Notes under the pieces: model-generated | The model's input: the letters and a program-made list of their open reading frames with translations, nothing else | Told to the model about the DNA's origin: nothing | Databases searched by the model: none | Shown here: positions 41,935-64,000 of the stretch, in pieces | How positions within the stretch are numbered: the stretch's first letter is position 1 | Layout: each line of letters starts with the position of its first letter | Assembly (NCBI RefSeq): GCF_016859285.1 | Contig: NC_053416.1 | Location: 15,208,501 to 15,272,500 of the forward strand | Source: Xiphias gladius | Taxonomy: Eukaryota; Chordata; Actinopteri; Istiophoriformes; Xiphiidae | Length of the DNA stretch: 64,000 bases | Reading direction: 5' to 3' | Made by a program: the position numbers and the translations under genes

Positions 41935-44160
41935 GTGGTCATTTTTATTGTGATGTAACTTTTCTTTCATGTGCTAGCTTCATTGACCACCACAAGGTGG
42001 CATTAATTCAATTTAAAAACAGCAAGTTGCCAAGACAACGGGTCCGTAACATCTCCTTTTTAATATTGTGTGTGAGCCCAACAAAATGCGCGGCACTGTT
42101 CAACTCTTTTTGTAGCTTTTATGACAGTTAAACTGTTGCATTCAGCTCCTCACAGAGGCTATTAACATACATAGAATCTGAAAGTTGAATATGTTACAGA
42201 TATATACAGTGGTAGTTCTGTTACATCAGACAACTGAATCCTGCCTCGAAAATGTGTGCTATCCTGTAAGATGTAAGGTAGCTGATCAGATCAATAAATG
42301 TTTTTGATAAGGTGTAGGAAATACAACACTGCACTAGATTAATTGTATTAATTTTATTTCATGTGTGTGTTTGGTAATGAGTTTGTAAATAACTGTTAAA
42401 TCAGGATAGATACCGTACATCCACTTGTATCATCACCAGCACTGTGAGATCAGTTGATCATTTACGTCTGATACTGATACTCAAACAATCTGATTGGTTA
42501 ATCTAGCACTGATAGATCAAATGACCCATCGACATAAATGGTTTTTATTGGATACCAGATTAAAAGCAAATCTGAATTTCAAACGTGGTGGTTTTCACCT
42601 TTAATCTGAGACACTGATCACAGTAACAGCACAAATGACCATATCAGTGTCTGTTTAGATAGGTTCACTGTTCATTCAGGGATTGATTTGCATTTTGATT
42701 ACAGTTTCAGCATAATGCCCTGCAAGTTGACTATCAGTAGTCTTCAACTTGGAAAACAGGTTTTCAGTGTCAGTTTCCTGACAATATAACCTTCACTTCC
42801 AAAAACAATTCATTTAAACTTATTTCAGACCTAAAGAAAAAAAATTGGTACCACTTTGTGATGAGACGCCATTTATGAAGCGGTATAAGATGTAATTAAT
42901 AGTTTCATTAATGGTTAATAATCATTTAACAATCATTTACTAATGCTTTATAGATCAGTTATAAGACATCAATAAGAACAACTTGTAGGTTGCCAGGTTT
43001 TGGAAAATCAAGCCATAAAACTGATTCTCATTCCAGCTCTTAATTCATCAGGTCGACCTCTGTTTGTTTGCCTAAACCCTGGAAAAGGGCTGCAGGACAT
43101 TTGGACCAAAGATCCATTTATGAACTTATTAACATTTGCAGCTACAGAGTTATTATAGTGACAATTTATTAACTTATACGTAGTGTTTGACCAGCCGATG
43201 GTCTACGTTCAGAACTTAAAATACTTTAAATGTAGAGAGAAAATACAGTAAATGTGAAATATTTATGATAAGAGCTGTTTTTGTTACATTTTTAATTTTA
43301 AAAGTTCCCATTCTGTCGATTGAATGAAGTCTCTCTTACATCAGTGTCCAGGTGCTTAATGAAAAAAAGGAAACACCTACTAAAACTCAATTTATACCAG
43401 ATATGAGTTCCTGTTGCATGATTTTGGCTACATCCACTCAACCAAAAGGGGCAGTCAGCAGGATTATTGATTATGTTGATTTGGCCTCACGTGAATGTCG
43501 CATTGGGGATTAAGACACTGCAAGATAGTGAAAAAAAGACTGCAGCACATTTAGATCATAACAAGGTCACATTAATAAACAGAAACTATCCAATTCAAGC
43601 GTCTGGTTTGATGGAACCCTGTGAGTCTGCGCGTCGGCCTCAGCAGATCGCTCCCCGGCAAACATTTCACAGGCCACAGTAAACATCAGTAAACAGCTTA
43701 GGCAACAACTGACGCGGGGGATCCACCGCCCCAGTCTGCCTCCTGCTCCCTGTCGATGCCTGTTATTGATCCAGACAGCTGTTGATAGCCGACACGCACC
43801 CTTATCTGCAAAAGTCCATTACGTTTTCAGCCAGACTTTGTTTGGCTTGATTAATCCTTTCCACTCACCCAGCTCCAGCGCTTTCGGACTTCCCATTGCA
43901 CAATGACTTTGATTAACACCAAACTATGTCATTCCAATTAGCACAGACTTTTTTTTTTTTTTTTTTTTTTAATCTGCTCCTCACTTCCTCTATAATAGTA
44001 CACCTGTACTATTCCATAACATTTGTCGAAAGCTGTCGTCTACGGGCCTCCAAGCGGACTCCTCGGCCGCATCATTATTGAGAAACACCAAGGCGCTTGG
44101 CCTTGTTACGCGCTGCTGCTCGGCGCTGGCGGATGAGGCGCAGACGTCAGACAGGCCGTG
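41935..44160. other. intergenic region between the ferroxidase gene and slc43a2
   Basis: This is non-coding sequence with one dispersed repeat copy (42,890-43,195), a CTCF-like site (41,990-42,003, 12 of 14 core positions) and a T-run (43,950-43,970). The last ~150 nt before 44,160 become GC- and CpG-rich, approaching the slc43a2 promoter. No gene seen. Confidence 0.6.
42890..43195. repeat. dispersed repeat, copy B
   Basis: This is a second copy of the family at 25,495-25,750, in the same orientation and longer. It includes GCCTAAACCCTGGAAAAGGG and GCTGCAGGACATTTGGACCA, phrases I recall from other fish genomes. No terminal inverted repeat or coding region is evident, and the class is unknown to me. 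Confidence 0.65.
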
Positions 44161-44161
44161 G

Positions 44162-44175
44162 CCAGCAGGGGGCGC
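44162..44175 (+). promoter_or_regulatory. CTCF-type motif at the slc43a2 promoter
   Basis: CCAGCAGGGGGCGC matches the 14-position CTCF core consensus (CCASYAGRKGGCRS) at every position on the plus strand. It sits 22 nt upstream of a TATA box and in a local CpG-rich segment. Confidence 0.75.
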
Positions 44176-44196
44176 CGTGCGAGGGAAGCCCGAGGA

Positions 44197-44294
44197 TATA
44201 AAAACTGGCTTTCCACAAGTAACTGGTCATTGAAAGCTGACCAAGGTACATCTGGAAGTTTGAAGCTGGATAGTGCCGCTGACAGCCTGGAGAG
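44197..44294 (+). promoter_or_regulatory. slc43a2: slc43a2 TATA box and untranslated exon 1
   Basis: TATAAAAA at 44,197-44,204 predicts transcription starting at about 44,225-44,230. The following ~65 nt end in GGAGAG followed by GTAAAG, a usable donor at 44,294/44,295. I infer that this untranslated exon splices to the ATG-bearing exon at 45.4 kb. Exon 1 could instead belong to an alternative start; the link is not proven by sequence alone. Confidence 0.6.
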
Positions 44295-56559
<12,265 letters not shown>

Positions 56560-58160
56560 AGAAAAGTAAATGAAGTGAGAAGGACAACAGCAAATGAAGA
56601 TTTCTTAATGAGAAACGTTGGCAATCCAGTGATACATGCACACATACACATACAGTATAAATGGATAAGTGAAATCTTAAATATCACATTTATCTATTGA
56701 TTACACACACAAAAAGCCTGCCACCTCCATTTTTCCAAAATTTCAATAAGATAAACTGATGCTGCGGTTGTCAGGGAAACAAGTCCAGTGGACAGTTGCG
56801 AAGGAGAAAAGTGAAACGTGGAGAGGAAAAGAAGAAAAAGAGAGAGGAAAAGACTGTGAAAGGAAAGAGGCATCAGCCTCTGTATTCCCCCAAATCCTCT
56901 GACTTCTCTTTTTATTCCCTCCTCTCTGAGCAGCACACTAGTGGAACTGCAATCCACATAAGACTGCTTTAATATTCCCTGTGCTAGCAGAGAAAAGGAA
57001 AAAGAAAGCTTGTTTAGCCCGCGAATTTCCAGCTGTGAAACCAGCAAGACTGCAAAATGTCACCCTCCCGAGTACCAACCTTATTTAGTCAGTGATTCCA
57101 TTGTTATGAGTTTTGTTTTCTCTTTCCTTAATATGCCTACTTTAAATCATGCTGATTGTAAAACCCCATAACACGGTGCTACCTATCTATTCATCAGCTG
57201 GACTTTTTGAGAGATGGTGTAAGGTAAGTGTGGACTAAAGGGCATTAATGAGTGACAGGGAGCGGAGTCGAGACTTATTGCTGATGTTGAGCAAGAAGAA
57301 AAGACAGTCATGATGATTAATTATGGGGCTTTTTTTCTTTTCTTTTTTTTTTACAAATTAACATCTTATTACTGTATAAAACTACTGTAGCTTAGAATAT
57401 ACTGTAGTATTGGATCAATGTCTGTCTTATGCAGCTGTATTCTGTAAGAGGGACATCAAACAAATGGCAATATGTTTTCCTAAAAGCAAAATGTTCATGT
57501 ATGTGCAGATTATTTATTTTATTTCCTACTTTTTTAGTATCATTTTTATACTTGAAGTTTACCAGACGTTCCTTTTGAATATACCTTCATGTAAAAGATA
57601 AGATTTATTCATTGGGCAGCATGTTCTATTGAACTTTTTACAAATATCAGTGACAATAGTGTCCCTTTTGCAATACATGGTAATACAATTTACGTATACA
57701 TTAAACATGCTCTCCAGTAAGTGTATCCACAAAACCATAATCATGCAGGTGCCTTAACTTAAAGTCAGTATTTCATTCAGTCTGTCTACCTACTGATTAA
57801 AAGAAATGCAGCACTTTATACCCCATTAACCCCTTTAAATTTCACAAACATTAGCTCATTTCAGCACTTCTCTCCTGATGCCTCTCTTGAGAAATAGTCC
57901 CACTTTAATTTTGAGCTCCTCCTTCCTTCACACGTGTATTTATTTTATTTTACACTCACTTTTCCATCATAAATCTCATGATGTGTTTAAATTTCACTGT
58001 GCTGGCAACTACACATATGTCATTTAGTGTTTTGTTTGCATGGAACTCTTTCTTCTATCACTGAACATAATGTAGAGATGTTTGTTATACAGGCACTCCA
58101 GTTTGATATGGAAGAGTTAGTGGGGTTTAATAAAGATGTGTTGATCTCTTTAAATGTTTG
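56560..58160 (+). terminator. slc43a2: slc43a2 3' UTR with probable poly(A) signal
   Basis: Downstream of the TAG (56,557-56,559) no gene is visible for 4.7 kb. An AATAAA at 58,129-58,134, followed by a T/GT-rich region (GTGTTGATCTCTTTAAATGT), is the best visible polyadenylation signal, giving a 3' UTR of about 1.6 kb. An earlier signal could be used instead. Confidence 0.5.
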
Positions 58161-58614
58161 CTCTTGTTCATGTTTGTATTCCCTGCTACACTATATGTCT
58201 CTGTGTAATTCTTACCCGGTTGCAGAAACTGTGGGTATTTAAAACTCACTTAGTCATTCTGAAGGTGGTGACATTATAACAGAACAGACCTTAACCTACT
58301 TCAATGGCACAGGGCTCGCTTGCTTATTCCATAAGCAGGACCTCTGTTGTGCCTGCACAAAGGATTTACTGATGAGAAATAACCCACTGACAAAGTGGAT
58401 GGTGTCTTCCATCAGGGTGTAACTCCCTCCTATAACAAACTATTGTTAGTTGAGGCTTGTAATTTGAAATTCAGTTTGGAGATGAAAACAGTGTCATTTT
58501 GAGATTTGAGTTTTATAGTTTGTGTTTTATAGGTACGAGAAAAATAGGTGTAATTTCAGAAAAAGGTGTTACAGAAAGTGCAGTTGATGGAGTTCTAGGT
58601 TGTTCTGCAACCAA

Positions 58615-58628
58615 CCAGCAGAGGTCAG
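58615..58628 (+). promoter_or_regulatory. CTCF-like motif downstream of slc43a2
   Basis: CCAGCAGAGGTCAG matches 13 of 14 positions of the CTCF core consensus, in the same orientation as the perfect motif at 44,162. Confidence 0.45.
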
Positions 58629-59651
58629 TATTAAAGGCCTGTGTTTGAGGGGCCCTGCCACCACACCAGAATAAGAAGCCTGGGTACATTTTGGTCCTCT
58701 AGACCTAATTGCAACTGACATCAGGATTTGAAATACCCTGACAAATCACAGAAACTCATTTCCCAAACATTTAAATCAAACCTGCAAAATCAGACGTGCT
58801 CTCTGATCTTAACTGAGTCTGATTTTTGCTTTCAGCACACACAGTCCTGTATAATTCTGATTATTCTGTATAATTGGCACAATTTTCATACAAAATAAAA
58901 ATGTAAATGCGTTAGTCTTATCCAGAAAGCACTCACATTCAAAACTGCTAACCTGCTTTAAGAACAGTGTTTAAGAACTGATTGTCCCCTGACTCCATGT
59001 CCCCCAGGAAGCTTGTTCGGAGGTGAGATCAAGACTAATTCTGAGCAGTGCTTTAACACCAGATCTTCCCAGCACACACTCTCACTGCATGTTTGGTTTA
59101 AGCAGGTCTGCCAGCGCACTGCTCTGCCATCTGATACTACACTCCAGCAGAGTGTTGTCACTTGACACCTCAGCCCCTCTCGTCAACTGAGAAGAGAGAC
59201 GAGAGAACGTCACACACACATCACGGACAGCGGCTCCTGGAGCCCTGCTGGCCTGGCGCTGCTGTTGCTGGAGAAGCAGCTGTTTTTTTTTTTATTTTGG
59301 CCGGCTGACCCCTGTGGTTTGTCCGGGGACGCAGTTCAAAGATGCAACATGAGACCACTGCCTTCTAAACTAACAAGAAAACAAGTAAAACAAGTAGTGG
59401 GTCAGTCACAACATGTTCTTTACAACAACTTGACCCTACACCTCTAAATTATGAGCCAAAGTGGTTTTCTCTAGCACAGTTTTTTTTTAGTATGCTATTC
59501 ATACCCGCCTACCTTCCTATTGACATATACAATCCTTTCTAAATGTCAAGTTATCTGTATTAGGTGCTATGATGGAAATCTGCTGTGTTAGATGACATTA
59601 AACCTGTGACTGAAGTCATGTTGGCAACCCTTTGGGACGATGCATTAGCAC

Positions 59652-59708
<57 letters not shown>
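59652..59708. repeat. (GATA)n microsatellite
   Basis: About fourteen uninterrupted GATA units. Confidence 0.97.
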
Positions 59709-59865
59709 CCCTTCACGTCATTGTCTTACACTGTACATTTATTCCACGCGCTGGAAGCGGCCCTACGAATAGGAAGACAAATGAATGATAAGAGGATGTT
59801 GGCAGACGGAGACAGATGCGCCATAAATACAGCAGCAGTGCGCTGTTACATAATTTTAGACTCTG

Positions 59866-59910
59866 TCACACACACACGCACACACGCACACACGCACACA
59901 CACACACACG
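59866..59910. repeat. (CA)n/(CACG) microsatellite
   Basis: A CA repeat with CG interruptions. Confidence 0.95.
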
Positions 59911-61000
59911 CAATAACATCCCGCGATCCTCAGGACGTGGGACTGGATTAGGGACCTGTGATGCCTTGTCATCGCATCACGCGCCGAAACCATCCTATAG
60001 ACCCGTGGGTGGTGGACCAAAGTGTGGCCAGGGGACCTCCAGGGGTCCTTGAGAGAATTACAGATCTGCCCGTAATTCTTATGTGGATGTATGAGGACGA
60101 CTGTGCAGGCCTGCCTCCGCGATTTCATCTTACAACATGAGGTCTTTGTTGGACGCGTAGCACTTGAAAGTCGCTGCAACGTAAACCAAACGGTGGCGGT
60201 GTCAGTCATCAGAGACAGGCACCTCGTGGACAGGAGAGGGTCCGGGATTTCCGGATGCACACAATCACATTAGATGCCGCGACCTTGTTCAAAGGGCTCA
60301 GAGGGCTGACGCACCGTGCGCCCGTGCCATTGGTGGTGGTCCCCTGCCATGCCCGTACACACTCCGGCGGCGGAGGTCCACGCTTCTACGTCACCGTGAC
60401 TGCTATGACGCAGAGGTTGGAGCACACTCATAAGAAAAATGGTCCAGAGAAACCCGTTTGGCCTGTACCACGGCACAGCCGTTGTGATTTCCAGCATTAA
60501 TAAATATTTCTTTACTTATATTTCTAATCCACTGTCCATCTGCTGCTACAGGGGTATTTCTTGTTGTGGTATATAGTATTTATGGCTGTTTATGTCAGTC
60601 TTACATTACCCTGATCCTATGAGTTGTCGATCGTCCTCTCCGGGCTCTGTCTAATTCATAAAGTCCGGTTTCCTAGCCTATGTTTTATGTTCTGGTGCTG
60701 CCGTCTTAGCAGCCTGCTGTGGTAAAATAAAGTTAAGTTTTATAATACGCCCTATCCACGAAATTTCATCTCAGCTTCAAAAAGCTATTTGTATGACCAG
60801 TCTACAGTTTAAATTACAGACTTGAACGGGAACTTTATTTTATTTAATCTTGTTTTATTTTTTTCTTATCGTATTTTTGCTCCCACGGAGCGTCGGTTTG
60901 AGCTGCTCCAGAATCAGCAGAATTAGGCGGTTTTATAGACATATCGCGCTGTCAATATCACTATTTTTATTTATTATGTACTTATAAAATTGGACGGCTG

Positions 61001-61337
61001 AGCTTGGCCCTCTCAGTCATCAGGTCTCAGCTGTACGGACGACCACCACACACACACACACACACACACCACCCCTGGTGCACCATCCTTTTCTGTGTGT
61101 AGTCTGCTCTGCACAGGCCTCGGTGCGCGCAACAGCAACGCCGCGCCGCGGCCCCGATCAGGAAGTGAATTTGAAGAAAATAGGCGACTGTGGAGGTAGA
61201 ATGACATAGAGGGGGAGAGGTGGGAGAGAAGCAAGCGGAGAGAGAAGAGACTGACGGAGGGAGGGATCGACCCTGTTTCTGGACCTGTATTGAGCTGCTT
61301 CCCTCCGGGATATACTGCACCGCCGACGGAAAAAAAA
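61001..61337 (+). promoter_or_regulatory. pitpna: probable pitpna promoter and 5' UTR
   Basis: This is a CpG-rich stretch (CGCGCAACAGCAACGCCGCG at about 61,126-61,145), preceded by a CA repeat (61,045-61,069), in front of a short coding exon. CpG richness continues into the first intron to about 62,000, as is usual for a vertebrate CpG-island promoter. The transcription start is not placed. Confidence 0.5.
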
Positions 61338-61354
61338 ATGCTCATAAAGGAATT
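61338..61354 (+). CDS. pitpna: first coding exon of a phosphatidylinositol transfer protein (probably alpha)
   Basis: ATGCTCATAAAGGAATT followed by GTAAGT encodes MLIKE plus two bases (TT) of a Phe or Leu codon. Vertebrate class-I PITPs begin M(V)LLKEY or M(V)LIKEF and have a tiny first coding exon, so the peptide fits. The strongest support is position: slc43a2 followed by pitpna on the same strand is the order I recall at human 17p13.3. The protein shuttles phosphatidylinositol and phosphatidylcholine between membranes in the cytosol. The rest of the gene lies beyond 64,000. PITPNB or PITPNM-type starts (MLIKEY in PITPNM) are the alternatives; the peptide alone cannot exclude them. Confidence 0.7.
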
Positions 61355-61360
61355 GTAAGT

Positions 61361-61434
61361 AGCAGTGTGTGCATGTGTGAGTGTCTGTGTGTCTGTGTGA
61401 GTGTGTGTGTGTGTGTCTGTGTGTGTGTGTGAGC

Positions 61435-61462
<28 letters not shown>
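61361..61462. repeat. (GT)n then (GA)n microsatellite
   Basis: A compound GT/GTCT tract followed by about fourteen GA units begins immediately after the donor of the 17-nt exon. Confidence 0.95.
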
Positions 61463-61465
<3 letters not shown>

Positions 61466-64000
61466 ATGTGTGCGCGTTTATCCGTCTGGTTTCACAGCGC
61501 TGACATTGTGGCCGGTCGCCCGAGAGTGGAATTACAGGAGTGCGGCCAGGGTGATGTCGACATCCCGTATCTGCCTGTCTCCATGTCACGCACACGACAC
61601 TCCATCACTCTGAAGTACTGAGCGAATAAACCGAGAGATGATAGAGCGGCGGCTGTAGCTGCATCAGCGGCCGGCGCAGGCATGGCTGTGCCCTTCACAT
61701 TGTGCCTCGCAAGCCCTCAAGTGAGCTCGGCAGGCTTTCGCCGTGGCGATGTCATGTAACTCGCTTTGCCCCGGTGCCAAAATGACGGACGTTCGATGGG
61801 AGTAGTGGTGCTGAGGCAGAAATGGCTGGTGCACGCCGCGCCGTGCCAGTGTCCATCCATGTCAGCCGCTGTGGCCATGTTATTGATTCGCGGTGAAGGT
61901 GAAACGACTGGCGGGGCATTCCGGCATTTACCTCCGGAGGAATGGGGATAGCGAGGCGTGTGGGGACCAAGGGGTTGGAGGGATGCTCGAGGGGAAGCAG
62001 GGGTGGGAATGGGCAGGTAGGGGAGGTGGGAGCAAAGCTTTGGCAAAAAAAAAAAAAATGGCTAATGGCGAGGTTTTGACGCACCAGTCAGGCATTTCTG
62101 AGAATTTGACAGCTGGACCGGATGGCAGATAAAGTGGGATCTCGCGTGCAAAGGGAGAGATCTGTGTATTTTTAACACATTGCTTTAACACACTGCTTTT
62201 GCAGGCCCGTGTGTGCTGTAAGGAAAAACTGAACGAGGCCTACCCAGAATCAGTTGGTGGATAGAATGAGGGGAAGGTCGATATATTGCCGATGAACTGG
62301 GAATGATATTGGCCTTCAGATAATCACGAAGTGAGGTATTAGACGTGGTTGTCGAGTTCGGACAGGATGGTGGTTCCTAACATTTTCATGCTCTTAACTT
62401 GCATCACTGCTACACCAGCCTCATTTTGCCTCGAGGAGCCAGTGACCCACCTGTAGAAAAAGTCATCCATCTCATTTCCTTCACATCTTTGGTGTTATAG
62501 TATAGTTTCAGATGATTTTCCACCTGCTTTTCTATGAAATATTTAAAATATATCTTGTTTTTTCCCATTTTTCAATTATAAATGTATTTTTTCATGGTTT
62601 ATATTGCAATGTGAGGTCAGAGCTACTGTAAATTGGCACAAATTTCAGCTATTTGCAGCTTCTACTTAAAAACAACACTATCTGATCCTGAAAAATGTAT
62701 ATTTATCAGAATCTGGCTAAAATGGGCATTCATTTATCAACATTGACTATTGTCTGGATTTTTCACCACATGTATTTAATCACTAAATGGCCCAGCTCAA
62801 AAAAAGCTCAGGATCAGAGTGATGGCACTGGCTAAAGATCTGAAGTGATTAGGGAGAGTCTGGGCCTCAGCAGTCTGCCTGGAATTTAATTAAATCGCTC
62901 ACGATTAAATGCTGAATGCACTTACACACTGTCAACACATGGGCGCACGAAGAGCCTTGTACATGCGTACACACACCATGATGCCATCATGAGAGTCAAG
63001 AGACAGTTAATTGACCCGTGTGCTACTGTAGTACAAACAGGTTTTCTTTTGACTCAGTAGTGCTCACCTGAACCACTGACCTAAATAACTCCTGATCCAC
63101 TTTTTTTCTGCACTTCCATGAGCTTTGGCAGGTGTATAGCAATCCACTGTGAAATGTATGATGGGACAAAGACATTGAATAGCAGTGAAAGAGGAAGATA
63201 GAGTAAAAAAAAATGAAGAGGAAAGGACAGAAAGGAAGAATAGAGGGGTGTTTTTTTTCCTGAAGCAACAGAAAGTCACCTGATATTCCTGTCAGGACCT
63301 TTAGACCTGGGAGATTTACAGAGACAGAGCTTTAAGATGATTTAGTCCTTGTTTTACTTAATATTATGTTAAAATTCTACTGCGTATTTAAAATATTTCT
63401 CTGTTTAATGTTAACCTCATACTAAGCTACACAAAAGACTTGCTTGAGCATTGAGAGATGAGCATTGTAAAAGATGTGCAATAATGACAAACAAATAGCT
63501 GCAATGCTTCATTGTAAAGAAAATTAGAAGATATACTGTGAATGGAATCACATTTTAATATTGTCGTTGGACATTACGGAGGGGTTTTCACTGTCTCTGC
63601 CTTCCTTGCAGCATCTGGTCCCCCATTCAATGTCTGGTTGGGACTCGGACCCAAAGTCCATTCAGTGGCGAGTGGGCTGCAGGGTCGTCTGCATATGGCT
63701 ATACATCACACAATTACTAAACAATCGGCAGAGCTGCATACTGTACATGTGCATTATGTGGTGCGAAAAGCGCAAAGCGTCAGAAATCTGTATATCAGTA
63801 TAAAAGAGCTCAGAAATGGTGTGCGTGCGCATGTGTGTACAAAATGAGTCTTGCTTCACACATGAATACTGTCTGTGCATGGGCAGTACCTTTGAAGATA
63901 ACTGGAGCAGCATCACCAAAGAATAAAACCAAAGAATTTTCAAAGTTTCCCTGAACTTGAACCTTTTTGTCTTTTTAATTCTGAGTTCTCAGTCACTATT
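61463..64000 (+). other. pitpna: first intron of pitpna (partial)
   Basis: The first ~550 nt are CpG-rich (the tail of the CpG island); the rest is AT-rich and featureless to the window edge. No second exon with the conserved PITP sequence (expected to encode the RVxLP...VGQLY region) is visible. Confidence 0.5.

Larger units (their letters stand above)
58161..61000. other. intergenic region between slc43a2 and pitpna
   Basis: This contains a CTCF-like site (58,615-58,628), a GATA microsatellite (59,652-59,708), a CA/CACG repeat (59,866-59,910) and GC-richer DNA at 59,200-59,350 and 59,930-60,480. The open frames here (for example 59,856-60,260 on the minus strand) overlap the microsatellite and match nothing I know. 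They have no exon-like features. Confidence 0.55.

Noticed and set aside
59856-60260. 134-codon minus-strand open frame
   Set aside because: Its end is encoded by a CA microsatellite, giving CVCVCV repeats, and the rest has no recognisable domain or exon signals.
61158-61595. 145-codon minus-strand open frame with Ser-Leu and His-Thr repeats
   Set aside because: It is produced by the GT/GA microsatellites and lies antisense to the pitpna first exon; low complexity only.

Overview
The window is vertebrate nuclear DNA, almost certainly from a ray-finned (teleost, probably percomorph) fish. The genes are cut by short GT-AG introns, the proteins closely match vertebrate families, and the introns carry repeats typical of teleosts (Tc1-like transposons, small inverted-repeat elements, CA/GATA/CT microsatellites). 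There are no operons, CRISPR arrays or other prokaryotic features. Exon boundaries were read by eye from splice sites plus reading-frame continuity. In every gene complete in the window the joined exons stay in frame from start to stop.

Layout. (1) About 1-11,800, minus strand: ltn1 (listerin), exons 1-28. The last exons, which carry the RING finger, lie outside the window to the left. (2) 16,399-22,044, minus strand: tmem135, complete, 15 coding exons, 468 aa. (3) 26,283-41,601, plus strand: a six-domain multicopper ferroxidase of the ceruloplasmin/hephaestin family, closest to hephl1, 20 coding exons, 1,106 aa, with a 15-nt microexon and a short hydrophobic tail that looks like a GPI-anchor signal. 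(4) 45,408-56,559, plus strand: slc43a2 (LAT4-type neutral amino-acid transporter), 13 coding exons, 593 aa, with an untranslated first exon behind a TATA box and a perfect CTCF-type motif at about 44.2 kb. (5) 61,338-61,354, plus strand: a 17-nt first coding exon that is probably the start of pitpna; the rest of the window is its first intron.

The genes have separate housekeeping-type jobs and are not one pathway: ubiquitin ligation on stalled ribosomes (ltn1), mitochondrial/peroxisomal membrane function (tmem135), extracellular Fe(II) oxidation (hephl1-like), branched-chain and aromatic amino-acid transport (slc43a2) and phosphatidylinositol transfer (pitpna). Their order is informative: slc43a2 followed by pitpna on the same strand is the arrangement I recall at human 17p13.3, while ltn1 (human 21q) and tmem135/hephl1 (human 11q) come from other human chromosomes.

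I see no wholly unknown gene system. The points most worth a second look are the microexon and GPI-like tail of the ferroxidase, the GT-repeat acceptor before its copper-cluster exon, the CTCF/TATA promoter of slc43a2, an acidic tyrosine-rich loop in SLC43A2, an Arg-rich in-frame extension upstream of TMEM135, a double hairpin at 24.85-24.95 kb, and several fold-back or MITE-like repeats.
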